From Penium margaritaceum (lineage: Eukaryota; Streptophyta; Zygnematophyceae; Desmidiales; Peniaceae), in assembly GCA_023375785.1 (NCBI GenBank), contig SZWC01006773.1, positions 1 through 32,452 on the forward strand: DNA of 32,452 bases, read 5' to 3'. The notes under the pieces are model-generated. The model was not told the origin of the DNA. It did no database searches and worked only from the letters and a program-made list of their open reading frames with translations. The position numbers and the translations under genes are program-made. Positions 1 to 8,196 of the stretch are shown in pieces. Position 1 is the first letter of the stretch. Each line of letters opens with the position of its first letter.

Positions 1-520
1 CGCCTTGGGGTCCGGTTAGTCAATGAATGAAGGATCATTGAGGGCCAAGGGCGCTTCGGAATGGCGCCCCGAGGTGTTATTGCCAGACAGGGCGCTTCGG
101 GCGGCCGTCACCGCCGCTAGTGGTGCTGCCAGCGGCAGATTGCCATGGTTCACGGAAACGGCCATATCTCGGCCGTTCCTCCATGGAATGATGCGATTCT
201 TGGTGCGTTGGAAAGCTGGGAAGATGAGCTACGTGATGCTAAGGCAATAACGCTCATTCCAAGCCCGTACGGAGCTGCGCACGGCTCGGCGACCTCGGGT
301 CGCCTAGGATGTGTCATCATGTACATATAGTCTTGTATGTTGACACTTGAATAACAAGTACAGTTTACTCCCACTGTGCCACACGTGTTCCCGTGCTTCT
401 CCAAGACGATCCTACGCTACCGCAAACCCGGGAAGGTGTGCACCGGCCTCCCCTTGGTCGCCGTTGCCGCCGGTTGGTGCCTACACCATCCGGTTGAGGC
501 TAGCACACCGCGCCCGGTTT
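1..520. other. Unassigned sequence beyond the broken end of Copia-1
   Basis: No protein family is recognisable on either strand, and the short open frames look like chance. The boundary near 520 is where the minus-strand reverse transcriptase frame of Copia-1 stops resembling copia. This stretch may therefore be leader or LTR of another element, or host DNA. A short stem (GGCGACC/GGTCGCC) lies near 288-304. I see no tRNA or rRNA. Confidence 0.4.
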
Positions 521-710
521 ACACCTTGGCTCTGATACAGGCCTTGTACTTGTCCAGGGACCCGTCTAGCTTCCACTTTTGCTGGAGAACCCACTTGGTA
601 CAGATGGCCTTACGGCTCGGGGGGAGGTCGACGAGCTCATAGACGTGATTTGCCGAATGGCGGCAAGCTCATCGGCACATGCAATCTCCCAGTGAGCGGC
701 CTCGTGAGAC
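521..710 (-). pseudogene. Copia-1 reverse transcriptase, N-terminal fragment
   Basis: Minus-strand translation gives the start of the copia RT domain: a 'HWEIACADEL' block, then after a frameshift 'YELVDLPPSRKAI', 'KWVL' and 'DKYKACIRAK'. The same region of Copia-2 reads 'FELVYLPKNRKAI ... KACLKAK' at about 12415-12530. Homology ends abruptly after 'KACIRAK', and a stop follows one codon later. Palm motifs, including YVDD, are missing, so no polymerase could be made. The fragment matches the family (RVT_2 type) well, but the position of the break is precise only to a few bases. Confidence 0.75.
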
Positions 711-714
711 ACCT

Positions 715-1700
715 GAGCCTCACGTAGGGTGGTTGGGTCTTCTGGTCACTCCATGGGGCAGAGAGTGAGGGCGTGCACATCCCGCACCCCTGGTGGCATC
801 CACGTGAGTGTTGTCGCAACGGCATACCGGTGCTCTTGATGGAGCAAGGCATAGCCCAGAGCTGACCCTGGATGTACATCGGCGATCACTGACAGTGTGG
901 CCAAGACGAGTGCCTTGGTTCCGGGGTCCCCACTCACGACCGTGGGAGAAGATCTAACATGAGGTGAGGAGCCTCATGGGATAATAGGGGGTCATGGAGT
1001 GACAGGACGTGAGGAGGCGGCCTGAGTGCTCGTTGCCGTCCTGTGTCTAAGGCTCCTACCTGGACCACGTGTGTAGCGCAACAATACGGAGCAGCCGGCC
1101 CTGAGGGACTGGCAGACACTGATGGGGCGGCCGGCCCTGAGGGGCTGTAGGACGTGGACAAGGCAGCCGGTCCTGAGGGGCTGGTGGACACGGGCGAGGC
1201 AGCCGGCCCTGAAGAGCTTTTCGACACAAATGGGACAGCCGGCCCTGAGGGGCTGTCAGACACAAATGGGATAGCCGGCCCTGAGGGACTGGCGGACACA
1301 GACGGCGCAGCCGGCCCTTAGGGGCTGGCCGGCATGGATGAGACAGCCGGCCCTGAGGGGTTGTCGGACACATATGGGGCAGTCGGCCCTAAGGGACTGG
1401 CGGACACGGACCGGGCAGCCGGCCCTAAGGGGTTGGCGAACACGGACAGGGCAGCCGGACATGAGGGGCTGGCGGACACAAACGGGGCAGCCGGCTCTGA
1501 GGGGCTGGCAGACACGGACGGGGCAGCTGGGTCTAAGGGGTTGTCGGACACAGATGGGGTAGCCGGCGACAACGGACCCGTGGGCGCAGACCATGGAACG
1601 CCCGGGCGTAGCTGGACGAAGGACAGACCCACTACTCTCCCACGCGATAGGAGAAACATCGATGCACCGAAGTGAATGAGGTCACGGAGCAACAAGTCTT
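715..1700 (-). pseudogene. Copia-1 integrase-RT linker, repeat-rich
   Basis: This lies between the integrase tail and RT and corresponds to the Ser/Pro-rich linker of Copia-2. Part of it (745-935) aligns with Copia-2 at about 12115-12280, including 'SGDPGTKAL' against 'SSDPGTKAL'. The rest is a 36-bp minisatellite coding a 12-residue Pro/Ser/Ala/Gly/Val unit. The frame is interrupted several times. Linkers of copia polyproteins are poorly conserved and no enzymatic role is known. Placement rests on position and on similarity to Copia-2. Confidence 0.6.
1089..1570. repeat. 36-bp minisatellite, about 13 full copies plus one partial
   Basis: Plus-strand units share a core like GCAGCCGGCCCTGAGGGG followed by a CTGGCGGACAC-type segment. 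The period is 36 bp, so the reading frame is kept in every copy. On the minus strand each unit codes 12 residues such as PSGPAIPFVSDS. Copies differ at several positions. Because the period is a multiple of three, long open frames appear on both strands here; only the minus-strand one lies in the Copia-1 polyprotein. Confidence 0.9.
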
Positions 1701-2420
1701 CAAAGAAGAGGGCATCGTAGGACTCGACGATGCATTGTCGGTGGGATCCTAGAAGCGCCATGCCTTTGACTGATACGAGATGCCAAGGAAGGTGCACGGA
1801 CGACCGCGAGGCTTGAGCTTTCCACCTTGGTGTGGGACAGGCAACCACACAATGGCTACGCAGCCCTAGAGCCGGCCGGACGCAGGTCGGTGCGTTCCCC
1901 ACACCATTGCTGGTATGGGGTGGACGGACGAGGAATGGGTCCGTGGGGAATCCGAGTCCAGACCCACGACATGTAGGTCATGGCCTCGAAGTAGAAGGCG
2001 TCAGAGATGCCGGATTCGACCCGCATGGTGCGGACAATATCGGCCATGGTACGATTCCATCGCTGAGAGATGCCATTCTGGGCTAGCGCGTAAGGCGCTG
2101 ACATCTCATGATGGACACCACGGGAGGCGAGAAAGAGTATGGTCTCCTCCAGAAAATCACACCCGTGATCATAATGGAAGCAGCGGAGAGGGCAACCACA
2201 CTCGCGTTCAGCACAGACAAGCCAGACCCGAATAGTGGAAGCGACGTCGCTCTTCTTTCGAAGGCAGAAGACCGAACGATAGCGAGAATAGTCGTCCATA
2301 AGTGTCAAGACATCACGACCGTGCTCGTCGACTGACTCTTTCGGGAAGGGACCCATGACATCAGAGTGAACAAGGTCGATCGGGGCGGACGCTCAACAGG
2401 CAGAGAGGGGATAGGTGGAA
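1701..2420 (-). pseudogene. Copia-1 integrase (catalytic core and C-terminal part)
   Basis: The largest clear piece is read from 2356 to 1856. It contains 'LTLMDDYSRY', an Asp-containing 'FHYDHGCDF' block equivalent to DNGGEF, 'HHEMSAPYALAQNG', 'RWNRTM' and 'WVWTRIPHGPIP', all typical of rve-type copia integrases. The downstream 'CIVESYDALFFEDLLLRDL' matches 'RIVESRDALFFKNLTFRDL' of Copia-2. The catalytic glutamate of the 'ERWNRT' motif, present in Copia-2, is Gln here (SQRWNRT), so strand transfer should be abolished even if the frame were open. A frameshift separates the core from the tail near 1860. Confidence 0.85.
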
Positions 2421-3060
2421 TGGTGCATCTTGCCTTGAGCGTAATCAATGCACTCGGTGGGACACGACAGAGGAAAGGAGGTTGGGTCAAGGCCCTTGGC
2501 TTGCTGCCTGCAAAGGATGCCATCAACAGCAGCAGAGTGGACGTGACAGGGCGGCGATGAAGGAGACGCGTGTGCTTCGGAGACAGGGTGCTGGTAACAA
2601 AAATGTGGCCAGTATCGGCCGACGAGGAGGGCGCAGAGGTAGAAGCGGACAGGCGCGGTATGTGCCACAAGTTGCCACGGGTGGTGGCATGCAAAACAAC
2701 ACGACCGGACGGACGTAATGACACAGTGCTCACACCACATGAATGAAAAACGTCCATGCTCATGCGGTCAAGGACGATGACAGACAGGAGGCTGAGCTCA
2801 AGGACATGGACGAAAAGAACATCAGTCAAGAAGACATCACCAGCCGAACCACGGAAACGAACGACGCCGACACCACGAACGGGTAGCACCTGACCAGAAC
2901 CCGTCCGAACCCCGGTGACATCGGTGACAGGACCAAGAACACTGAAAACCTCGCACGAGGCCGTCATGTGATGCGTGGCCCCGGAGTTGATGATCCAGGT
3001 CTCTGACGGATCCTAGACCGGTGTGACTAGGTCGCTGACATTCACATGGCAATGGGCGAG
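2421..3060 (-). pseudogene. Copia-1 aspartic protease and GAG-pre-integrase region
   Basis: Minus-strand reading shows 'WIINSGATHHMT', the position of the retropepsin D-S/T-G motif, then 'GVGVVRF' and 'DVLFVHVLELSLLSV', as in copia proteases. The active-site Asp is Asn: codon AAC at plus coordinates 2986-2988, where Copia-2 has GAC. The protease would be inactive. After a frameshift near 2700 comes the zinc-binding region with 'CPTECIDYAQGKMHHSTY'. Copia-2 has 'ECLACAEGKMHRSTY', so the second Cys is Tyr here. Function in the family: polyprotein cleavage and integrase N-terminal zinc binding. Confidence 0.8.
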
Positions 3061-4310
3061 TGACGTTGACGAAGTGGACGGAGGTGCGAACCGGGAGTGC
3101 TAGTCATCTAGCCAAGCGACATCGTCACAAAGAGGAGCAGGAGGACAAGGCAAGACAGAGGACGGGATGGATGAAGATACAGGAAATAATCGTAGCACCG
3201 ACTCTGTCATACAAGCTGGGAAGGAACTAGCGACTACGCAACTCACACTTCCCTGGGGAGGAGGGCGAGGAAGGCCAAGCTGACGTGTGATGAACTGCTC
3301 CAGTTGGCACTCGAAGGCGAAGGGTCCGACGGAGTAGACCGACTGCTGTATGATGGTGCCGGAGTCCAAGAGGGGGAAGGAAGGCGCCGAGGATGGAGGA
3401 GCAGGCGTGGACGGCTACAGAGGAGGCTATAGTGAGGCCGTCGCGAGCGGCGCAGATGCGGCAGGAGCAACAACGGTCACCGTAGTGGTGGTAAGGTGGC
3501 GCTCACGCTGGCGAAGCATGGTGGCGATGACCTGAGCCTCGTCGGTCCGGAGCAGACACGTGTACCACCCGTGTCTTGACTGGCCACAGTTGTGGCAGAC
3601 GAGGCTGACGTTGCCAGATTTTCCATTCTCATGCTGTGGACCCTTGCCCTTCTTGCCCCGCTTCTTCTTCTTGCCAACCGAGGAGGCGCCGGAAGACGAT
3701 GCTGCTACTGGGGCAGCAACAGCCACTGAGGCGACGGCAAGAGAGGCGAGGGACTTAGTGCAATGGATGTGTGACTCCTGACAAGCTTCCACGATGCGGA
3801 GGAAGAGCTCGTACGTCCAGGGCATGAGGGTACCCTGGGCAGCCATCGCACCAAGGACGTCCTAGGACTAGTGGACAAATACGTCGGAGGAGCTGATGGC
3901 GCCGCGCTTGATGGTCAGGAGCGCGGAGAGAGGGGGTGGCGCGGCGTCTCCAAGGTGACACAAGAGGTCCTCTACGCGCTGCCAATAGGAGATGGCCGTC
4001 TCGATCTCCTCCATGCGGAGGGAGTTGAAATCCTGGAGCAGGCGGCTTGTCTCGGCGTCATTGGACAGACGATGAGGGCGCCAGTGGTGAGGTTGCCAAG
4101 GAAGGACGAGGCGTGCGGCTAGAGGGGCCACAGGGACGAGGGCACGCACAATGCGATCGGCATCATAGACCTGGTCCGCCTAGATGGATTCAAAGGGCGG
4201 GACATAGTAGGGCTACAAGCCCTCACCCTGTGCCCAGATCCGGAAGCTGAGCTCCCAGCTCCGGAAATGGTCGCCAGCCAAAAGCGGCGGCGGCAGGGTT
4301 TTGAAGTCCC
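3061..4310 (-). pseudogene. Copia-1 gag polyprotein with CCHC zinc knuckle
   Basis: Read on the minus strand, the frame gives a gag capsid-like region ('HFRSWELSFRIWA', 'LLQDFNSLRMEEIETAISYWQRVEDLL'), a Lys-rich basic stretch (GKKKKRGKKGKG), then one canonical CX2CX4HX4C knuckle (CHNCGQSRHGWYTC) at 3556-3597. Copia-2 gag has matching blocks (KSWEPCFRMWA, LADFNSLYQNAQESAAQYWRRM). TAG codons interrupt the frame at 4213-4215, 4180-4182, 3868-3870 and 3862-3864, all in one frame and at places where Gln fits. Known family role: capsid assembly and RNA packaging. Confidence 0.85.
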
Positions 4311-4639
4311 TTGGCCTGCGGCTAGCACCCAGAGGGGCCTAGGACCGATGTCACTGTGTGCTGTTGGTGTTGGGTGTGTTGTTGCACCACGTACTACGTG
4401 GCATAGGAGATCGTAGGGCTTGCGTACCCGGGTGGAACAAACGGTGCTTGCTAACATTGTTGTAGCTAATGCGGTGGCTGTTGCTCATGCTGTAGCGGCA
4501 GCTATTGATGCTACTACTGCAGCTGTTGATGCGGTGACGGTGTCGGCAGCTGTAGTGATGCTAACTTCTGTGTCAATGTTATGAGCTGCTAGTGCAAGGT
4601 GGCGAGTGGATCTGTCGAGCTAGCATGATTGACGATAGA

Positions 4640-4865
4640 GCTTGCAGGGAGTTGGTACTGCTGCTACTACTGTTGTTGCTGCTGCTGCTGTTGCTACTAC
4701 TACTGCTACTGCTGCTTCTACTATGGCTGCTGCTACTGCTATGACTGTTGTTGTTGCTATTGCTACTGGTGCTTCTATCGCGGCTACTGCTACGGCTACT
4801 GTTGTCATTCCTATTGTTGCACTGGCAACCGCTACGACTGCAACTACTGCTACAACTACTATAGG
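4640..4865. repeat. Imperfect trinucleotide tract (CTG/CTA/GTT on plus strand)
   Basis: The tract is nearly continuous three-base periodicity with units CTG, CTA, GTT and GCT, so all three frames on each strand give simple-composition peptides. The minus-strand Gln-like frame contains many TAG codons and no TAA that I noticed. It lies in the Copia-1 leader/gag N-terminal region. Confidence 0.8.
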
Positions 4866-4962
4866 TGTTGTAAGAAGGGAGGTCCTCCAACGGAGGAGGA
4901 TCCCTCTTCGTTCTCTATCATATTTCACCTCCTTGCACCCCTTTTTTGTGTTGTTGATGTCA

Positions 4963-5044
4963 GTAGTAGCTGCTCACGACAACCATCCCATGCTGACGTT
5001 AGCAGTGACGTCAGCTTGGGATGGCTGTCGTGAGCAGCTACTAC
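4963..5044. repeat. 37-bp inverted repeat (hairpin, 8-nt loop)
   Basis: The left arm 4963-4999 and right arm 5008-5044 are reverse complements at 35 of 37 positions, with loop TAGCAGTG. The outer end begins GTAGTAGCTGCTC. The arms are not trinucleotide repeats, unlike the surrounding tract, so this is probably a separate inserted foldback or a structured leader element. Confidence 0.85.
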
Positions 5045-5159
5045 TACGTTATCTATAGGGATGCTGCTGTAGAAAAATGTTTTTTTCTCCTTTTTTTGTT
5101 GATGATGTCAATAGTGAAGTCAGCTGAGGAAGGCTGATGTCAGTAGTGGCTGTTGATGG

Positions 5160-5510
5160 AGCCGCGGCTGCATCAGCTACAGGGCTGCTACTGTTGCTGC
5201 TACAGTTGTTGCTGCTCCTACTATTGCTGCTGCAATTGGTCTACTATTGGAAGCGCTGCTGCTGCCACGGGTGCTGTGATAGCAGCGGCTGTTACTGTTT
5301 TTGCAGTTGCTGTTGTTGCTACTGCTGCTACTGCTGCAGCTGCTATTGCAGCAATAGTTGTTGTTGCTGCTACTGCTACGGTTGTTGTGGTAGTAGCGGC
5401 TGCTATTGCTGTTGCTACTGCTACGGTTGCTATTGCAATAGTAGTTGTTGTTGTTGCAACAGCAGTTGCTGCTGCTGCTAGTGCTATTGTTGCTACTACT
5501 GCGTGCTGTA
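5160..5510. repeat. Imperfect trinucleotide tract (GCTGCT/GTTGTT type)
   Basis: A second block of CTG/GTT/GCT-type triplets with interruptions, flanked by T-rich stretches. On the minus strand it is again rich in CAG, CAA and TAG triplets. It has the same character as 4640-4865 and is part of the Copia-1 leader region. Confidence 0.75.
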
Positions 5511-5570
5511 GGGTGGGGGATTTTTTTGTGTTCCCCCTTTTCTTCTTTTTTTTCTTCTTCCTTCGCTCGT

Positions 5571-5712
5571 CACAACGAGCTCACTACTCGTTGTGAGCAG
5601 CGAGCTGCAAGCAGCGAGCTCAATGCTCGCTGCTTGCAGCTCAGTGCTCGCTACGAGTAGCGAGCTCACTGTTTGCAGCTCGCTGCTCATTGCGAGAAGC
5701 GAGCTGCAAGCA
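5571..5712. repeat. Cluster of four stem-loops built on an AGCGAGCTGCAAGCAG motif
   Basis: Successive inverted repeats are visible: 5571-5579 with 5588-5596 (9 bp, perfect); 5602-5619 with 5625-5642 (18 bp, perfect, 5-nt loop); 5646-5654 with 5657-5665 (9 bp, perfect); 5670-5684 with 5698-5712 (14 of 15 bp). The motif GAGCTGCAAGCAG recurs in direct and inverted orientation. The cluster sits within the Copia-1 transcribed leader, so it could form RNA stems. Confidence 0.85.
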
Positions 5713-5714
5713 GT

Positions 5715-6075
5715 TGCAGCCGTTGCTGCTGCTGGCGGCTGCTGTAGCTGCTGCTGCTGTCTGTTGCCAGCTACTGCTGTTGCTGTTACTACAGCTGACT
5801 ACAACAACAGCAACAGTAGCAGCCGGCTGCTGTTGCTGCTCACTATTGTTGCTACTACGGTTGCTGCTACGGGCTGTCGCTACTACTGCTACAAGTTGCT
5901 GCTGCTGCCTGCGGCTGCAGGCTTCTGCTGCTACGATCTGTTGTGAGCTGCTGCTGTTGCCAACTGCTACTACTGCACATAGCCGCTGCTGGCTTCTCCT
6001 TTCACTGCTTGCCGCTGCTGCAAGCTTTGTTGCTGTTGCAGGCTGCTATTGCTGATTGCTGCTGCTGCCAGTCAT
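5715..6075. repeat. Third trinucleotide-rich block (CTG/CTA type)
   Basis: Imperfect CTG, TTG and CTA triplets continue from the stem-loop cluster to about 6075, with fewer uninterrupted runs than the two earlier blocks. The open frames on the plus strand here are simple Leu/Cys/Ala/Ser-rich translations and are not taken as genes. Confidence 0.65.
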
Positions 6076-6356
6076 TAGACCTGGATGACGTAGCAACGTG
6101 CATCATCGCCAGCAAGTCCCAAATGCAACCTGTCGCTCACCTCCTCGTGTCACGCATGGGGGTCAGTGCTACCGAGAAAAATCCGGCAGGACTTCCCCTC
6201 ACCGAGTGGCCATGGGAAAAATCTGACGCTGCCACCAGGCGGGTCAATGCTAATGAAAAAATCTGACAGCAATCCCTCTGCACTGGTGCGTATGGGGATC
6301 CGCCGGCATGGTCAGGCACCTGTACGCCAATCGTCTGCTGTTGCTGTTGCGCTCTG

Positions 6357-6368
6357 GCTCTAATACCA
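6357..6368 (-). promoter_or_regulatory. Primer binding site of Copia-1 (initiator-Met tRNA type)
   Basis: Minus strand TGGTATTAGAGC, one base different from the Copia-2 site TGGTATCAGAGC, which is the usual copia primer site for initiator Met-tRNA. It lies 2-3 bases from the end of the LTR and fixes the direction of Copia-1 as right to left. Confidence 0.8.
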
Positions 6369-6877
6369 AGCTGGAAATTAGGCTAGAGCGCAAATTGGGG
6401 CAATGGCATTGATGCAGCGTGTCGGCTTCCACGCTTGTTGCTTAGTCTGCTGCCCCCTCAGTCTGCCACTCTAGAGTCCAAGTCTGAGTGCTCTGGATTT
6501 GTTACTCAGAAATGCGCGCGCCAGTCTTAGCATCAGAAAGCCGCTGGAGTGACTGATTAGTAATCAAGAATGAGCAACAACAATGGGAGACCCCTCCAAG
6601 TTCTAGCTCCCCCCCAGCTTTGTAGAGCTTGTTACTCGGCTAACCAGCCAAAAAGAAAATAGACCTATTTTCTAGCAAGCAACGTTTTCTCAGTGAGCGC
6701 TGCCAAACGGCCGACAGCCCAAAACCCGGGCGTCGTCGATTCTGCCTGAACACTGGACCATACCATAATACGCACGTTGCAAACGCAGTCGTGTGGTTAG
6801 AATCTACTAGAAAATAGTAATCAGGAGTTATGGCTGCCTAAACCCAGGCAGCTTCTACGCTAACCCTTGGTACCAAG
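6369..6877 (-). repeat. Copia-1 5' LTR, promoter-distal part
   Basis: This is the inner half of the Copia-1 LTR, next to the primer site. Its reverse complement aligns along its length with 15570-16080, for example through CCCAGGCAG/CTGCCTGGG, CCTCCAAGTTCTAG and CTAGAGTCCAAGTCTG. It ends where Copia-2 begins. The other half continues at 14489-14823. The full LTR would be about 840 bp. Confidence 0.8.
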
Positions 6878-7386
6878 TGTTGTTGTGTGTGTCGTACACG
6901 GCTTACGGTGACCCCTCAACTCATTTCCATTCACGTGCAGATCCCTGAGACTTGCGACGCTGGCAGAAGACCGGCGGCGACGGGCGTTCAGAAGACTCTT
7001 GTATTTTTTAGATTTGTACTGTGGGACAGCACATAGGCGAGCAGCCTATCAAGATGTAGCTCTTGTCAATGCGGCCGTTCTGGTTCAAACGGCTCGTCGT
7101 TCTGACGAGTCTGCAGGGAGTTATGGCCAAAACTGTGTTTTTGCCACTGTTTTGTCCTGCTAGAAAATAGCGCCGCATGTGTGTGCATCCTCTAGGTCCA
7201 TGACACTATTTAGGTTGTCCAGGCCTCAGTTGTCATTCTCTTCTACACAATTCAGTATTTGTAGCTTATGACACTTTGTCTGTGTCCCTAGCCAACCCCT
7301 TGCTGTTCTCACCTCCACCTGTGTGTGTCAGCTGGCTGGCTTGTACTACCACGCCAACGACAGCAGTGCTAGGAAGCTGTCTCTCA
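6878..7386 (+). repeat. Copia-2 5' LTR
   Basis: The 509-bp direct repeat of 13977-14488 starts TGTTGTTGTGTGTG and ends GTCTCTCA directly before the primer site. Shared blocks include GTACACGGCTTACGGTGACC, GGTTCAAACGGCTC, GGCCAAAACTGTG and GTCCATGACACTATTTAGG. A T-rich TTGTATTTTTTA stretch is near 7000; its promoter role is only inferred from position. Confidence 0.93.
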
Positions 7387-7398
7387 TGGTATCAGAGC
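7387..7398 (+). promoter_or_regulatory. Primer binding site of Copia-2
   Basis: TGGTATCAGAGC starts immediately after the LTR terminal CA. This is the standard Ty1/copia site complementary to the 3' end of initiator Met-tRNA and starts minus-strand DNA synthesis. It is intact. Confidence 0.95.
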
Positions 7399-8196
7399 CG
7401 CGAGCCAGTGCTCGCACAGCTGCGTAGTAGAGGCGCAGTAATCGCGATACCAGTGAGAGACCGCAGCCGTTGCCTTGAGTAGCAGCAGCAGCAGCGCCCA
7501 CTATCACGGCGAGAGGTCCTGGGAGGACCCACCACATTTCCGACCATTTTCTTGAAAAGTCCGCGACAGTTCCGCGGCCGTTCCGCGACAGCAGAAGTCG
7601 ATCCGCGAAAAACTCCTGGTACTCCACAGTGACGTGAACTCCGCAGCGGACGTGACAACTTCGCGGGTACAACGGAACGCTCCGACAGTGCCGCGACTCT
7701 ACTACGGTTACTCGAGTCGTTCCGAAGTGAGTCACCTTGCGGTGACGGTGCCGTGGCAGATCCACGGCGTTCCGAGGATCTGCGGCACTCCACTGCGGCA
7801 GCTCCGTGGTGATTCTAGAACACACCGGTGTTCTGCCGGTGGTCCCCCCGGTGCTCCGCGGTCGCGAGTCCGCGGCAGTTCCGTGGTCGCCAATCGCGAG
7901 AGCTCCAAGGTGGTTGTGGAACGCATCGATGGAGGTGCCCCGGCAGGTTGCGGCACCCCGCCGCGTTCCATGATTGTGCGACCGTGGTGGTTGTTCCGCG
8001 GCAAAGCCGCGGAAATTCCGCCACAAGAAAACCTACGGTGACGAATCCGCGGTGACAGCTCCGCGGTGACGACACCACGGTGGCAGCTCTGCGGTGACTC
8101 CGCGGTGACAGCTCCGCGGTGACATTCCGTGGTGAAAACTCCGTGGTGGACATTTCCGCGAAAGGAAACAGCGGGCGTTTCAGATAACCAGCCGTC
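7399..8196 (+). other. Copia-2 leader with recurrent CCGCGG/CCGCGGTGAC motif
   Basis: This is about 800 bases between the primer site and the gag ATG. From about 7555 to 8160 variants of TCCGCGGTGACA and CCGTGGT recur, most densely at 8040-8160, giving many CCGCGG palindromes. No open frame is convincing: the frames overlap on both strands because of the repeats. Family knowledge places the packaging signal in this part of LTR retrotransposons, but nothing here proves that role. Confidence 0.7.

Larger units (their letters stand above)
4311..6356 (-). other. Copia-1 long leader and gag N-terminal region, trinucleotide-rich
   Basis: About 2 kb separate the primer binding site from recognisable gag. 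Most of it is imperfect CTG/GTT/GCT-type trinucleotide sequence on the plus strand. On the minus strand, one frame around 4650-4780 reads almost only as CAG, CAA and TAG. This resembles a Gln-rich gag N-terminus such as that of Copia-2, with many CAG codons turned to TAG. Embedded are a 37-bp hairpin (4963-5044), T-rich spacers (5080-5100, 5520-5560) and a cluster of stem-loops (5571-5712). The last part, 6075-6356, has no repeats and no recognised motif. Confidence 0.55.

Noticed and set aside
1089..1570. CRISPR array
   Set aside because: The 36-bp period has no distinct spacers; units are contiguous diverged repeats inside a retrotransposon frame.
1334..1675. Plus-strand repeat protein of 113 codons
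   Set aside because: It is the antisense reading of the 36-bp minisatellite in the Copia-1 linker.
4629..6266. Long open frames rich in Cys, Ala, Val, Leu or Ser on both strands
   Set aside because: They are automatic translations of trinucleotide repeats; several frames on both strands are open at once and no domain is present.
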